Positions 55,795 through 64,000 of a stretch of DNA of 64,000 nucleotides are shown piece after piece. Positions within the stretch are counted from its first letter, which is position 1; every line of letters starts with the position of its first letter. The stretch lies in the NCBI GenBank assembly GCA_963764525.1, contig CAVXTC010000020.1, positions 1-64,000 of the forward strand, given 5' to 3'. Position numbers and translations under genes: made by a program. The stretch is from DATDIC01 sp963764525 (GTDB lineage Bacteria; Pseudomonadota; Alphaproteobacteria; Acetobacterales; Acetobacteraceae). The notes below the pieces were generated by a model. The model worked only from the letters and a program-made list of their open reading frames with translations. It was not told where the DNA came from and searched no databases.

Positions 55795-57787
55795 ATGAAC
55801 GATCTGTTCGGCCCGACCTCGAAGAAGACATCCGGGCGGGACATGCAGGCGAACGCCACCAGCTATTCCGCCAAGGACATCGAGGTCCTGGAAGGGCTGG
55901 AGCCGGTGCGTCGCCGTCCCGGCATGTATATCGGCGGCACCGACGAAGCCGCGCTGCACCATCTGCCGGCCGAGATCCTCGATAACGCGATGGATGAGGC
56001 AGTCGCCGGCCATGCCAGCTTCATCGAGGTGACGCTGGAAGCCGGCAACTGGCTCACGGTCCGCGACAACGGCCGCGGCGTGCCGGTCGATCCGCATCCG
56101 AAATTCAGACAGCTCAGCGCGCTGGAGGTGATTCTCACCACGCTGCATTCCGGCGGGAAATTCGGGGGAAAGGCGTACGCCACCTCCGGCGGCCTGCACG
56201 GGGTCGGTGCTTCGGTGGTGAACGCCCTGTCGGAGCGTCTGGAAGTAGAGGTCGCGCGTGACCGCGTGCTTTGGAAGCAGGCGTACGTGCGCGGCAAGCC
56301 GACCGGCAAGCTGGTCAATGCCGGCCCGGTGAACAACCGGCGCGGTACCACGATCCGGTTCAGGCCCGATCCGCAGATTTTCGGGACCCAGACATTCATC
56401 CCGGCGCGGCTGTACCGGCTGTGCCGCTCCAAGGCGTATCTGTTCCGCGGCGTGCAGATCCGTTGGGCGTGCGCCCCGGCACTGGTGAAGGGCAGCGACA
56501 CACCGGCCGAGGCGGTGCTGCATTTCCCCGGCGGGCTGCGCGACAGCCTGGCAGAGGATATCGGCGATGCCGCGCTGGTGCTGGCGCAACCCTGGTCCGG
56601 CGAGGCCGATCTGCCCGGGGAGGCGACGGGCCGGCTGGAATGGGCCGCCGCCTGGCTGGAGGAAGGCGAAGGATTCCTGCATTCTTACTGCAACACCGTG
56701 CCCACCCCGCTCGGCGGCACGCATGAGGCGGGGTTTCGCGCCGCGCTGGTCAAGGGGCTGCGTGCCTGGGGGGAGCATCGCGGCAACCGTCGCGCCGCGG
56801 CCATCGTGGCCGAGGACCTGCTCGGGCCGTTGGCCGCGAAACTATCCGTGTTCCTGCGCGAGCCGCAATTCCAGGGCCAGACCAAGGAAAAGCTGACCAG
56901 CGCGGAAGCGGCGCGACTGGTGGAAACCGCATTGCGCGACCGCTTCGACCATTGGCTCGCCGGCGATCCGGCGCAGGCCGAGAACCTGCTCGCCTTCGTC
57001 ATCGAGCGCGCCGAGGAACGCCAGCGCCGCAAGGACAGCAAGGACACCGCCCGCAAATCGGCGACGCGGCGGTTGCGCCTGCCCGGCAAGCTGACCGACT
57101 GCACGCGCGAGAACGCCGCGGAGACCGAGATTTTCCTGGTCGAAGGCGATTCCGCCGGCGGCTCGGCCAAGCAGGCGCGCAACCGCGAAACCCAGGCGGT
57201 GCTGCCGCTGCGCGGGAAAATCCTGAACGTCGCCAGCGCCAGCGCCGACAAGCTGCGGCAGAACCAGGAGCTGAAGGACCTGATCGAGGCGCTGGGCTGC
57301 GGCGTCGGCGAACGCTTCGATCGCGGCAAGCTGCGCTATGGGCGCGTCATCATCATGACCGACGCCGACGTGGATGGCGCGCATATCGCGTCGTTGCTGA
57401 TGACATTCTTCTACCGTGAACTGCCGGAGCTGGTGCGGCACGGGCACATCTATCTGGCGCAACCGCCGCTGTACCGGCTGACCCAGGGAGCGAAATCGAT
57501 CTATGCCATGGACGACGCTGATCGCGTGCGCAAGGAGAAAGCCGAGTTCAAGGCCGGCAGCCAAGGTGGAGATCAGCCGCTTCAAGGGACTGGGCGAGAT
57601 GCCGCCCTCGCAGTTGAAGGAGACCACAATGGATCCCCGCCACCGCACACTGCTGAAGGTGGTGGCGGTGCCGGAGGAACGGGCGAAGACCAACGCGCTG
57701 GTGGAAAGCCTGATGGGCCGCCGCCCGGAGCTGCGGTTCCAGTTCATCCAGGAGCGGGCCCGCACGGTGACGGAGGTGGATGTGTAA
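55795..57787 (+). CDS. parE: DNA topoisomerase IV subunit B (frameshifted near the end)
   Basis: ATPase subunit of topoisomerase IV. GHKL ATPase features: AEILDNAMDEAVAGHASF, TVRDNGRGVPVDPHPK, TTLHSGGKFGGKAYATSGGL and HGVGASVVNALS. TOPRIM: EIFLVEGDSAGGSAKQARNR, VLPLRGKILNVASASADKLR and IIMTDADVDGAHIASLLMTF. These residues fit ParE rather than GyrB. One shift near 57563 precedes KVEISRFKGLGEMPPSQLKE, and the protein ends TVTEVDV. About 663 residues. The TAA stop abuts the IS630 element. Confidence 0.93.
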
Positions 57788-58981
57788 TACCAGCCCGCCT
57801 AAACATTGACACTCGCCCAGGTCCGCGTGGCGATCGATCTGATCCGGTCGGGATCACCGATCAGGAATCGCCAGGCCTCGGCGCATGCTTGGACGATGGC
57901 GTCATAGCTGTCCCAGACCCGGTGGCTGAGCTTGTTGCCGCGCAGGTAGTCCCAGACATTCTCCATCGGGTTCAGTTCCGGCGAATAGGGCGGGAGGGGC
58001 AACAACGTGATGTTGTCAGGGACCTGGAGCCGATCGCCGCCCTGATGCCAGCCGGCGCCGTCACACACCAGCACGGCATGTGCGCCGGGCGCTACCTGTG
58101 TGGCGATCTCTTTCAGATGTTCGCTCATGGCCTCGCTATTGGCTGCCGGCATAATGATCGCGGCTCCGATGGCGCGCGATGGGCACAAGGCACCGAACAG
58201 ATAGACTGAGTCATGGCGGTTATCCCGCACGGCTCGGGGGCGTGAGCCTATCGGCGCCCAGATGTATTCCAGCGAGCCCTGCTGCCCCACCCTGGCTTCA
58301 TCCTGGAACCAAATCTCAATCGGCTTGCCCGCTACCGAGCCGAGTAACGCCGCCTTCACCAAGCCGCTGAAGTTTTTTTAAAAGCCAACTCCGCCGCAGG
58401 ATCCTTCTTCGGGTGATACGGCCGCGGCTGCAAACGGGTCATTTCCAACCGGCGCAACCACTTGCCCATGGTCTGCTCGCACACCCTCACTGACCATCGC
58501 TCGACGATTTCTGCGCACAGATCAACGCACCGCCAGCGTATCACTGTGTGCCGCTCGGGGTTTGGCCCAGTCAGCACGATTTCCCGTAATTCCTCCATCC
58601 GCGCGTCGGTCAGAAACCGCGGCCGCCCGGGACCTGTGCGCGAGCGAAGGCCCTCCACCCCTGCGGCGTTGTAGCGATGCACCCAGTCGCGCAGCGTCTG
58701 GCGGGTCATCCCGTTCAATAATGCCGCCTCTTCCCGAGAACGGCCTTCCAGCAGCAGTGCAACTGCCAACAGGCGACGCACGACCGCGCCGTCGTCGCTC
58801 TTCCCTGCCACAGCCCGCAACGCCGCGGCGGACAGCTCGGTCCGGGTGATCTCAATCGGCTGGCCCATCGGCGGACTCCCTGCAAGGCTATGATGCCCAA
58901 CACAGAATCAGCCTCCAGCCGATTCGGGAAGCCCCAGCCGACGCCGGGGGCGGGGAGAGTCAGGGATTACGCGGGCTGGTA
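57788..58981. mobile_element. IS630-family insertion sequence
   Basis: The element is 1194 bp. Terminal inverted repeats begin TACCAGCCCGC at 57788 and end GCGGGCTGGTA at 58981; matching continues with TAA and TGAC at similar spacing. Both sides are flanked by TAA, consistent with the TA target duplication of this family. It encodes one transposase in two frames on the minus strand. The insertion lies exactly after the parE stop codon and is otherwise intact. Confidence 0.9.
57799..58868 (-). CDS. IS630-family transposase, made by -1 frameshifting
   Basis: OrfA (58868 to 58356) carries the helix-turn-helix part: RRLLAVALLLEGRSREEAAL, NGMTRQTLRDWVHRYNAAGV and RSRTGPGRPRF. OrfB (frame ending at 57799) carries the DDE nuclease: IWFQDEARVGQQGSLEYIW, VLVCDGAGWHQGGD and LPPYSPELNPMENVWDYLRG. 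The two frames meet at a run of seven A (minus strand, about 58373-58379). A -1 slip there gives a continuous protein reading FKKNFSGLVKAAL, the usual IS630 arrangement, so this shift is genuine and not a sequence error. Confidence 0.9.
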
Positions 58982-59035
58982 TAAGGTCAGCGCCGCCAAC
59001 CGTCACTGTCCATAGGTCATCGCGCCACAAATCAT

Positions 59036-59938
59036 TCAGGCGGACGTAAGGAATGCCGTCGTCAGCGTATCGATGTCCGCCGTGGTCAGTGCGCGATTGA
59101 ACAGGGCGGCCGAACCGATCCGACCTTCGAACGGGAACAGCGCCAGCGGCGGGTTGATGCCGGTCTTCTTGGCGGAACCCGAGCCGATCCGCAGGTCCGA
59201 AGTCGTGCTGGGCACATAAGGCGGACTGATGGCGGCCGAACCGACCTGGTCACCGTCCACGAATAATGTCAGACTGGTGCCATCATACGTTGCGACCAGA
59301 AAGTTCACGGCACTCGCCGAGGTCACGTGCGGGCCGGTCACGAAAACCCCATTGGCGCTGCCGTTGCCCACACCAATCTCCCACTGGTCCGACGTGTTGG
59401 CGCGCAGCATGAACCCATCGGTAAACCCGTCCGCCTGACCGGTCTCCATCACCACACGGAAGGCAGGATGCGTCGGGTCCGGCGCCCAGCCGGGTGATAC
59501 GCCGACGGCAATAGTGAACGCCGCGGGATTGAGCGCTGAGTTGAACGGGACCTCGACGAATCCGCCCTGAAAATCCACCGAGGTGCCACCGCCATTGCTG
59601 GTGAGCAGCTGCGCACCGAGCGCCACTGCGCCGGGCACCGCAGCGGATTTCAGGACCGCGTTGTAGGCAACCGCGGCGGGAAGGGTAGTGTAGGTACCGG
59701 GATTGGCTCCGCTGGGATGCCCGGCATCCACACCCTGGCTGTCTGCTGCCACTGTGGTCCCGGCAGCCTCTGCGAGCGCCCAATAGGCTACCACCCCCGT
59801 TATGCTGGCGACCGTCTGGTCGTAATCCAGCGGCGGCGCACCGAGTGTCGCGCTGCCGAAGTCGCAGCCGACGAAGCCAAGCAGCAGTACCAGCAGCAGG
59901 AGTGCGGCAGGCGTGGTGACGACCAACCATACAGTCAT
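59036..59938 (-). CDS. LamG-domain putative lipoprotein
   Basis: A 300-residue protein. The N-terminus MTVWLVVTTPAALLLLVLLL is hydrophobic and leads to GFVGC-DFGS, a possible lipobox with Phe rather than Leu at -3. After a linker (PPLDYDQTVASITG) comes a concanavalin-like LamG fold from about residue 45: GVVAYWALAEAAG, GGFVEVPFNSALNPAAFTIA, VMETGQADGFTDGFMLRANT, YDGTSLTLFVDGDQVGSAAI and the closing FEGRIGSAALFNRALTTADI. Intact. Divergent lgt and lspA paralogues lie upstream in the same orientation, suggesting dedicated lipidation (inference). Confidence 0.75.
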   Translation of the reverse strand: MTVWLVVTTPAALLLLVLLLGFVGCDFGSATLGAPPLDYDQTVASITGVVAYWALAEAAGTTVAADSQGVDAGHPSGANPGTYTTLPAAVAYNAVLKSAAVPGAVALGAQLLTSNGGGTSVDFQGGFVEVPFNSALNPAAFTIAVGVSPGWAPDPTHPAFRVVMETGQADGFTDGFMLRANTSDQWEIGVGNGSANGVFVTGPHVTSASAVNFLVATYDGTSLTLFVDGDQVGSAAISPPYVPSTTSDLRIGSGSAKKTGINPPLALFPFEGRIGSAALFNRALTTADIDTLTTAFLTSA

Positions 59939-59997
59939 TTGTTCATACCATTCCGATGCGGCTCAGTCCGGGCAATCGCGCCGGCGGCGCGGCGCCG

Positions 59998-60525
59998 TTA
60001 TCGTGGCGGCGAATAGGTAGTCGTCTGCTGCGGCGGCGGCAATTGCCCCGGCGCCGGGCAAGGCTGGTAGGTACAGGCAGGCCCCGGTTTTTCCGGCGGG
60101 CAGCAACGCTCGATTTCCTCGCGCAATTCGCGCAGCCGGTGACGCTGCAGCTCGGCCTCGGCGTGCACACTGGCATAGAGATCAGCGAGCTTGCAGGTGC
60201 AGTCCGCGATTCTTTCCTGCAACGCGGTCTGGATATGCGACTCGGTGACCAGGTTGCAGGTGTTCTGCGATATGTGCTCCAGGGCGCAGATGATGGTGTC
60301 GTCCTGCTGTGACAGATGATACAGCGCCTGGTTGGTGTATTGCCCCAGGCCGACAAGCTGCGCGAAGCCGGCGTTCAGCGCGGCGGTGATCTGGTTGGCC
60401 GAGTTGTTCACTGCGGCGGTGGTCGCGCTGACTGCGGCGGTCACGTTGTCAACGGCAGCCTTGACGTTGTCGAGCCGGCTGTTCGCGCCATTCAGGGCGT
60501 TCAGGATATCGTCGGCCGATGCCAT
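59998..60525 (-). CDS. coiled-coil protein with Cys/Pro-rich tail
   Basis: 175 residues, no signal peptide. The first half is a long heptad-like helix rich in Ala, Asn and Thr (LNGANSRLDNVKAAVDNVTA, VSATTAAVNNSANQITAAL); the middle has ALEHISQNTCNLVTESHIQT and ERIADCTCKLADLYASVHAE; a basic-acidic helix LREEIERCC follows, then a tail PPEKPGPACTYQPCPAPGQ. Six cysteines are spread over the second half. I do not recognise the family. It lies between the lgt-like gene and the LamG gene. Confidence 0.6.
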   Translation of the reverse strand: MASADDILNALNGANSRLDNVKAAVDNVTAAVSATTAAVNNSANQITAALNAGFAQLVGLGQYTNQALYHLSQQDDTIICALEHISQNTCNLVTESHIQTALQERIADCTCKLADLYASVHAEAELQRHRLRELREEIERCCPPEKPGPACTYQPCPAPGQLPPPQQTTTYSPPR

Positions 60526-60570
60526 GGTCTTGATCCCCAGTTGCTGTTGTTGTGGTCCGCTTGCCGTCGC

Positions 60571-60679
60571 TCAGGGCGAGGAGAGGAAGGCACTGCCCAG
60601 GGTGCCAAGGTCATTGCTGTCCAGCGCCCGGTTGAAGCAGCAGCGTGAGAGGAGTGGCAATGACCAGCCAGTGATCCAT
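60571..60679 (-). pseudogene. deletion scar of a second LamG lipoprotein gene
   Basis: GAGAGGG and ATG 60679 open MDHWLVIATPLTLLL, closely like the signal of the LamG protein (MTVWLVVTTPAALLLL). Only a few bases later, in another frame, come FNRALDSNDLGTLGSAFLSS and the stop at 60571, closely like the LamG C-terminus FNRALTTADIDTLTTAFLTS. The roughly 250 codons between are gone. It marks a former tandem copy, or a collapsed repeat in the assembly. Confidence 0.65.
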
Positions 60680-60703
60680 AATTCCCTCTCCTCGCCTGGG
60701 CGG

Positions 60704-61426
60704 TTACGAGAGCAGCGTTGCCAGTGCTGCCCCCGAGCATCCGAACGCCAGCAACGCCGAAGCGATGCGGGAGACGGCGCTGCTGCGCTCCCGCTGGCCC
60801 TCGAGGATGAACCGTCCGGCACCAAGCCCGGCCAGTACCGCAAGAAACAACGTGCCCGGGTGCGGCGTCCGGTCCAGCGCGGCCGCGGCGCCCCCGGCCA
60901 GCGCGAGACACAGCAGCATCTCCAGCACCTGCGTCGGCACACGGCGGCGCCATTCTCCCCGCCGGTTCGGCAGGCACCAGCCCAGGCGTCCCGCCGTTTC
61001 GCGTCCGGCGCAGCAGCCGTTCAGCAGGCATCCGATGCGGCCGACGCCAACACCGGCCATGGCGCCGATCGCACCGGCATCCCAGAATTCGTCGAACGGC
61101 AGCGACATGATCCGCAGAAGCACGATCGAGATGAGGATGCCGAAGAATATCCCGCCCCAGAGCGCCAGCCCGCCCCCGGACCGGCCCCATAAGCGCTGCC
61201 CGCCCGCCCAATACACCCGCCATTGCGTCGCTACGAACCAAAGCCGGGCCCCGATCAGCCCGGCAGCGATGATGGCGGTGGCGGCGACAACGAAATCGCC
61301 GGGCGCGATTCCCCGCACGCGCGCCGGTAGGACGCCGGCGAAGACGCCAACGACCAGGCCAATATATAGCATCACCGGAAAGCTTCGGACTCGTATGCCG
61401 AAACAGGCGAACAGGACGGGTCGCAT
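60704..61426 (-). CDS. divergent prolipoprotein diacylglyceryl transferase (Lgt paralogue)
   Basis: Lgt attaches diacylglycerol to the lipobox cysteine. ATG 61426, five bases past the lspA-like stop, gives 240 residues with about seven membrane segments. Motifs retained: SGGGLALWGGIFFGILIS, the signature VGVGRIGCLLNGCCAGRET (catalytic Arg region), VPTQVLEMLLCLAL and GAGRFILEGQRE with the essential C-terminal Arg. Overall it is shorter and more divergent than housekeeping Lgt. Intact. Confidence 0.75.
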   Translation of the reverse strand: MRPVLFACFGIRVRSFPVMLYIGLVVGVFAGVLPARVRGIAPGDFVVAATAIIAAGLIGARLWFVATQWRVYWAGGQRLWGRSGGGLALWGGIFFGILISIVLLRIMSLPFDEFWDAGAIGAMAGVGVGRIGCLLNGCCAGRETAGRLGWCLPNRRGEWRRRVPTQVLEMLLCLALAGGAAAALDRTPHPGTLFLAVLAGLGAGRFILEGQRERSSAVSRIASALLAFGCSGAALATLLS

Positions 61427-61430
61427 GAGG

Positions 61431-61858
61431 TTACACCAGGGAAAATGCAGCCACGGCGACACAGGCAACGATGATGGCATCGGCCAGATTGAACGCGGGT
61501 CGATCGAATATCACGATAAAGTCGATCACCGCGCCGTGCAACAACTTATCAATGAGGTTGCTCGTGGCACCGCCGACGCCGGCCCCGAGCGCAACCAGTT
61601 CGATGGAGGGAAGCCGCCCGGTTCCAGCCAGCGCCATCGCGAGGCCCAGCATCGCCGCCCACGTGGTCACCACGGCCGGAGGAGCGGCGCGCAGGATCAG
61701 TCCGCTTCCGCGCGCCGATCGCAGCCGAACCCATCTCCAGCACGGAAGTGGTGGCAAGGCGCGCAGCACCCATGCCTTGGCGGCCTGGTCCAGCGTGAGC
61801 GCGGCAAGCGCGCAGAAGACAGCCAGAACGATGGCAGCCTCGTTTTCGCGGTCGGCAA
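61431..61858 (-). CDS. divergent signal peptidase II (LspA paralogue; frameshift near start)
   Basis: LspA removes the signal peptide from lipidated prolipoproteins. About 142 residues. ALTLDQAAKAWVLRALPP holds the N-terminal D-x3-K motif; GGATSNLIDKLLHGAVIDFI and FNLADAIIVACVAVAAF hold both catalytic aspartates. The usual NxGxAF segment is not recognisable. No ATG is available; TTG 61858, just after the SDR stop, fits if one base near 61830 is extra. Coupled to the lgt-like gene (four-base gap). Confidence 0.7.
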
Positions 61859-61860
61859 AT

Positions 61861-62646
61861 TCAGAACGCGCTCTTCACCACCCCGCCATCGACACGCAGC
61901 GCCGCACCGTGGGTCGCCGAAGCCGCCGGAGTGCACAGATAGACGATCATGTTTGCCACCTCTTCCGGCTGCGCCAGCCGGCGGATCAATGAGGTCGGGC
62001 GGAACTTCGCAAAAAACTCGCGCGAGAATTCCTCCAAGCTGCGCCCATCGGCGGCAAGCCGCCGCTTGAAGCCCTCTGCCAGTGTCGGCCCCGGCAGCAC
62101 CGAGTTCACCGTAATCCCGGTGCCCACCAGCGTTTCCGCCACCCCGCGGGCCAGCGCGATCACCGCCGCCTTCGCCACCCCGTAATGCGGAAACTCCGAG
62201 GGAATCTGCAAGCCCGACTCGGAGGAGACGAACACCACCCGTACCCAATCCTTCGCCCGCATGCCGCGCAGATAGTGCCGCGTCGCCCGCACGCCGCTCA
62301 GCAGGTTCAGCTCCAGCACGTTCAGCCAATCGGCATCGTCCAGCTCGTCGAACGGTTTGCGGGCACCCACGCCGCCCAGATTGTTGACCAGGATATCCAG
62401 CGCCGGGACCGCTCGGATCATCGTCTCGGTGCCCGCCGCGGTCGCAAGGTCGGCGGCAAGGCCGTGCAGCCGCGCGCCTTTGCACGCCCCACCGATCGTC
62501 GCCAGCGCCGCATCGACCCGCGCCTGCCCCCGCCCGGTCACCCAGACGGTGGCGCCCTGCTGCGCGAGGCCCTGGGCGGTGGCCAGCCCGATCCCGGCGG
62601 TGGAGCCGGTCACCAGCGCGGTGCGTCCGGTCAGGTCGATGTCCAT
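61861..62646 (-). CDS. short-chain dehydrogenase/reductase
   Basis: 261 residues, intact. ATG 62646 follows AAGGGGA. Rossmann motif ALVTGSTAGIGLATAQGLAQ, LDILVNNLGGVGARKPF, VFVSSESGLQIPSEFPHYGV with catalytic Ser and the Y-x3-K pair YGVAKAA, then SVLPGPTLAEGFKRRL and CTPAASATHGAALRVDGG at the end. Substrate unknown. The lspA-like gene starts two or three bases after its stop, so they may share a transcript. Confidence 0.87.
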   Translation of the reverse strand: MDIDLTGRTALVTGSTAGIGLATAQGLAQQGATVWVTGRGQARVDAALATIGGACKGARLHGLAADLATAAGTETMIRAVPALDILVNNLGGVGARKPFDELDDADWLNVLELNLLSGVRATRHYLRGMRAKDWVRVVFVSSESGLQIPSEFPHYGVAKAAVIALARGVAETLVGTGITVNSVLPGPTLAEGFKRRLAADGRSLEEFSREFFAKFRPTSLIRRLAQPEEVANMIVYLCTPAASATHGAALRVDGGVVKSAF

Positions 62647-62685
62647 GACTAAATTCCCCTTGCGATTGAACACCCGTTTGAAACT

Positions 62686-63252
62686 TCAGCGAACGAGCGG
62701 GTGCAACCCTGCCGGCAGAGCGAACAGGCTGGCCGGCTGTGCTCCATAACTCACCGAAACGGCCTCCAGCGCCGCGGCCCCACCGCTCAATCCGCTCACC
62801 CGCAGCAGCAAGCCGTCGCCGGCAATGCAGGCAGTGCCACTGCCCTGCTGCCCCCGCATGTCCCATAGCGTGCAGGGCGTGCCGGCAATGCGGTCGGTGC
62901 CGCTTCGCGTCATCGTCACTCCGGCCGGAATATCGAGGCCGGGTGCGTGCCGCGGATCGAACGGCATCTCCACGTAGGATTGCTGCGCGATCAGGACCAT
63001 GGTCATACGGTTGGCGACGAAATCCACCAGCGCGAAACCAGGCTGCCCCTCCATCTCCATCCGCATGCGACTGCCCTGGCCGGTCCAGAACATGCGTACC
63101 GTGCGCGCTTCCGGCTCATTGTTCGGATTAATGCCCTGCACCCGATACACGACCGCGACATCGTCGGACGGGCGCACCGCCGGCCGCTCCTGCGCGACGG
63201 CGCCCGATGCGACCAGCGCCACCAAGGCCAGCGCCGCCATGAGCCGGGTCAT
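62686..63252 (-). CDS. periplasmic protein, DUF4412-like
   Basis: 188 residues with a signal peptide (MTRLMAALALVALVASGAVA-QE). The body has DDVAVVYRVQGINPNNEPEA, MFWTGQGSRMRMEMEGQPGF and DRIAGTPCTLWDMRGQQGSG, a pattern seen in LolA/DUF4412-type outer-envelope proteins. Intact. Family assignment is tentative. Confidence 0.6.
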   Translation of the reverse strand: MTRLMAALALVALVASGAVAQERPAVRPSDDVAVVYRVQGINPNNEPEARTVRMFWTGQGSRMRMEMEGQPGFALVDFVANRMTMVLIAQQSYVEMPFDPRHAPGLDIPAGVTMTRSGTDRIAGTPCTLWDMRGQQGSGTACIAGDGLLLRVSGLSGGAAALEAVSVSYGAQPASLFALPAGLHPLVR

Positions 63253-63266
63253 ACGGTTCCTTTCGA

Positions 63267-63926
63267 TCAGCGTCCGCCCAGATTGCGGATCTCCGCCTCC
63301 AGCGCGGCGGGATCAGGGGCATCGATCCAGCTTGCCGGCGTCTCCACCGCCTCGGCAAGCAGGGTCTTGTAAACTTCACGCGGGATCTCGGCCGCGCCGA
63401 ACTGCGCCAAATGAGCGGTCACGAACTGCGTATCGAGCAGCCGGAAGCCGCTCAGGCGAAGTCGCGCGACCAGATGCACCAGCGCCACCTTGGAGGCATC
63501 GCGCACGGCGCTGAACATGCTCTCGCCGAAGAACACTCCGCCGATCGCCACGCCATAGAGTCCGCCAACCAGCCGGCCTTCCTGGCGGCTTTCGACCGAA
63601 TGGGCGAACCCCATGCCATGCAGGGCGCTGAACAATTGCTCGATCTGCGGGTTGATCCAGGTATCCTCGCGCCCCGGCGCCGGCGCCGCACAGCCGGCGA
63701 TGGCAGCGGCGAAATCCTGGTCCGCGGCAACCTCGAAACCACCGGACAGCACTGTCCGCAGCAGCCGGCGCGGCACATGGAAACGGTCGAGCGGCAGCAC
63801 GCCGCGACGCTCCGGATCGAGCCAGTAGAGCCGGTCCCCGCGCCGCGTCTCGGCCATCGGGAAAAGCCCGAGCCGATACGCCCGCAGCATCAGGTCCGGC
63901 GTGATCTCGACAGTCCGCCGCGACAT
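63267..63926 (-). CDS. aat: leucyl/phenylalanyl-tRNA--protein transferase
   Basis: Adds Leu or Phe to N-terminal Arg or Lys, marking proteins for ClpAP. 219 residues from ATG 63926 (or 222 from ATG 63935). Motifs: DLMLRAYRLGLFPMAETRRG, LYWLDPERRGVLPLDRFHVP, TWINPQIEQLFSALHGMGFA, SVESRQEGRLVGGLYGVAIG, GVFFGESMFSAVRDASKVAL and LLDTQFVTAHLAQFGAAEIP. Intact. The last 64 bases of the window show no further gene. Confidence 0.95.
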   Translation of the reverse strand: MSRRTVEITPDLMLRAYRLGLFPMAETRRGDRLYWLDPERRGVLPLDRFHVPRRLLRTVLSGGFEVAADQDFAAAIAGCAAPAPGREDTWINPQIEQLFSALHGMGFAHSVESRQEGRLVGGLYGVAIGGVFFGESMFSAVRDASKVALVHLVARLRLSGFRLLDTQFVTAHLAQFGAAEIPREVYKTLLAEAVETPASWIDAPDPAALEAEIRNLGGR

Positions 63927-64000
63927 GGGCAGCATTGTGCGGCGTCGCGGCGCAACAGGAAAGGCCGCACCGCCCGATTGCGGACAATCCGCCGGTTGGG

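Noticed and set aside
55468..56778. A 436-codon minus-strand frame opposite parE
   Set aside because: It is antisense to the conserved GHKL domain and shows no family motif.
57560..58209. An extended C-terminus of ParE reading into the IS element
   Set aside because: It results from the frameshift near 57563; the family C-terminus (SRFKGLGEMPPSQLKE) is in the other frame and ends at 57787.
1..64000. CRISPR arrays, prophage, rRNA genes
   Set aside because: No regularly spaced direct repeats, phage structural genes or rRNA sequence were seen; only one tRNA and one insertion sequence were found.

Overview
The window is GC-rich chromosomal DNA of an alphaproteobacterium, most likely a member of the Acetobacteraceae/Rhodospirillales. 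This is inferred from the ribosomal protein sequences and gene order, the XrtA/PEP-CTERM exopolysaccharide genes, and the style of the short GC-rich intergenic repeats; no database search was possible. Many genes, including essential ones (tuf, rplC, rplD, rplB, rpsS, rplV, rplX, adk, parE), need one or more single-base corrections to give an intact protein. I read most of these as sequence or assembly errors and give gene spans that join the pieces.

Layout. (1) 1-14577: a structured leader and promoter, then rpsL-rpsG-tuf (fusA is absent from its usual place), followed by the S10, spc and secY-adk gene block. (2) 14578-20296: about 5.7 kb of unrelated DNA between adk and rpsM. It holds a PEP-CTERM protein, a ThiF-like adenylyltransferase, a nitroreductase-like protein plus a partial second copy, and an exosortase-associated acyltransferase. 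(3) 20297-22715: rpsM-rpsK-rpoA-rplQ resumes. (4) 22813-35477: metabolic genes. These are an FAD-linked 2-hydroxyacid dehydrogenase, a decayed mazEF pair, an M20 carbamoylase, a beta-helix protein, an HpcH aldolase with a UxaA dehydratase, a GST, an MFS exporter, nudC, a lipoprotein and metY. (5) 35768-49297, with associated genes to 52127: an exosortase-A (XrtA) exopolysaccharide locus in near-canonical order. It runs sugar transferase, tRNA-Val, export lipoprotein, chain-length protein, tyrosine-kinase-like ATPase, outer-membrane beta-barrel, ATPase, deacetylase, FemAB-like protein, XrtA, an oxidoreductase-epimerase fusion and a glycosyltransferase; YdcF and an epimerase follow on the other strand. 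(6) 52128-57787: pncA, two solute-binding proteins, a small secreted protein and parE. (7) 57788-58981: an IS630 element touching the parE stop codon. (8) 59036-63926, minus strand: aat, a secreted protein, an SDR, then divergent lspA and lgt paralogues, a LamG remnant, a coiled-coil Cys-rich protein and a LamG putative lipoprotein.

How the parts connect. The XrtA locus supplies the sorting enzyme and polysaccharide machinery for proteins carrying a PEP-CTERM tail. The PEP-CTERM protein in the ribosomal-operon island is a candidate substrate, and the acyltransferase there belongs to a family known to co-occur with exosortases. The most novel-looking unit is at the right end: two lipoprotein-maturation enzyme paralogues sit next to a LamG protein with a possible lipobox and the scar of a second LamG gene. 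This suggests a dedicated lipoprotein display cassette (inference).
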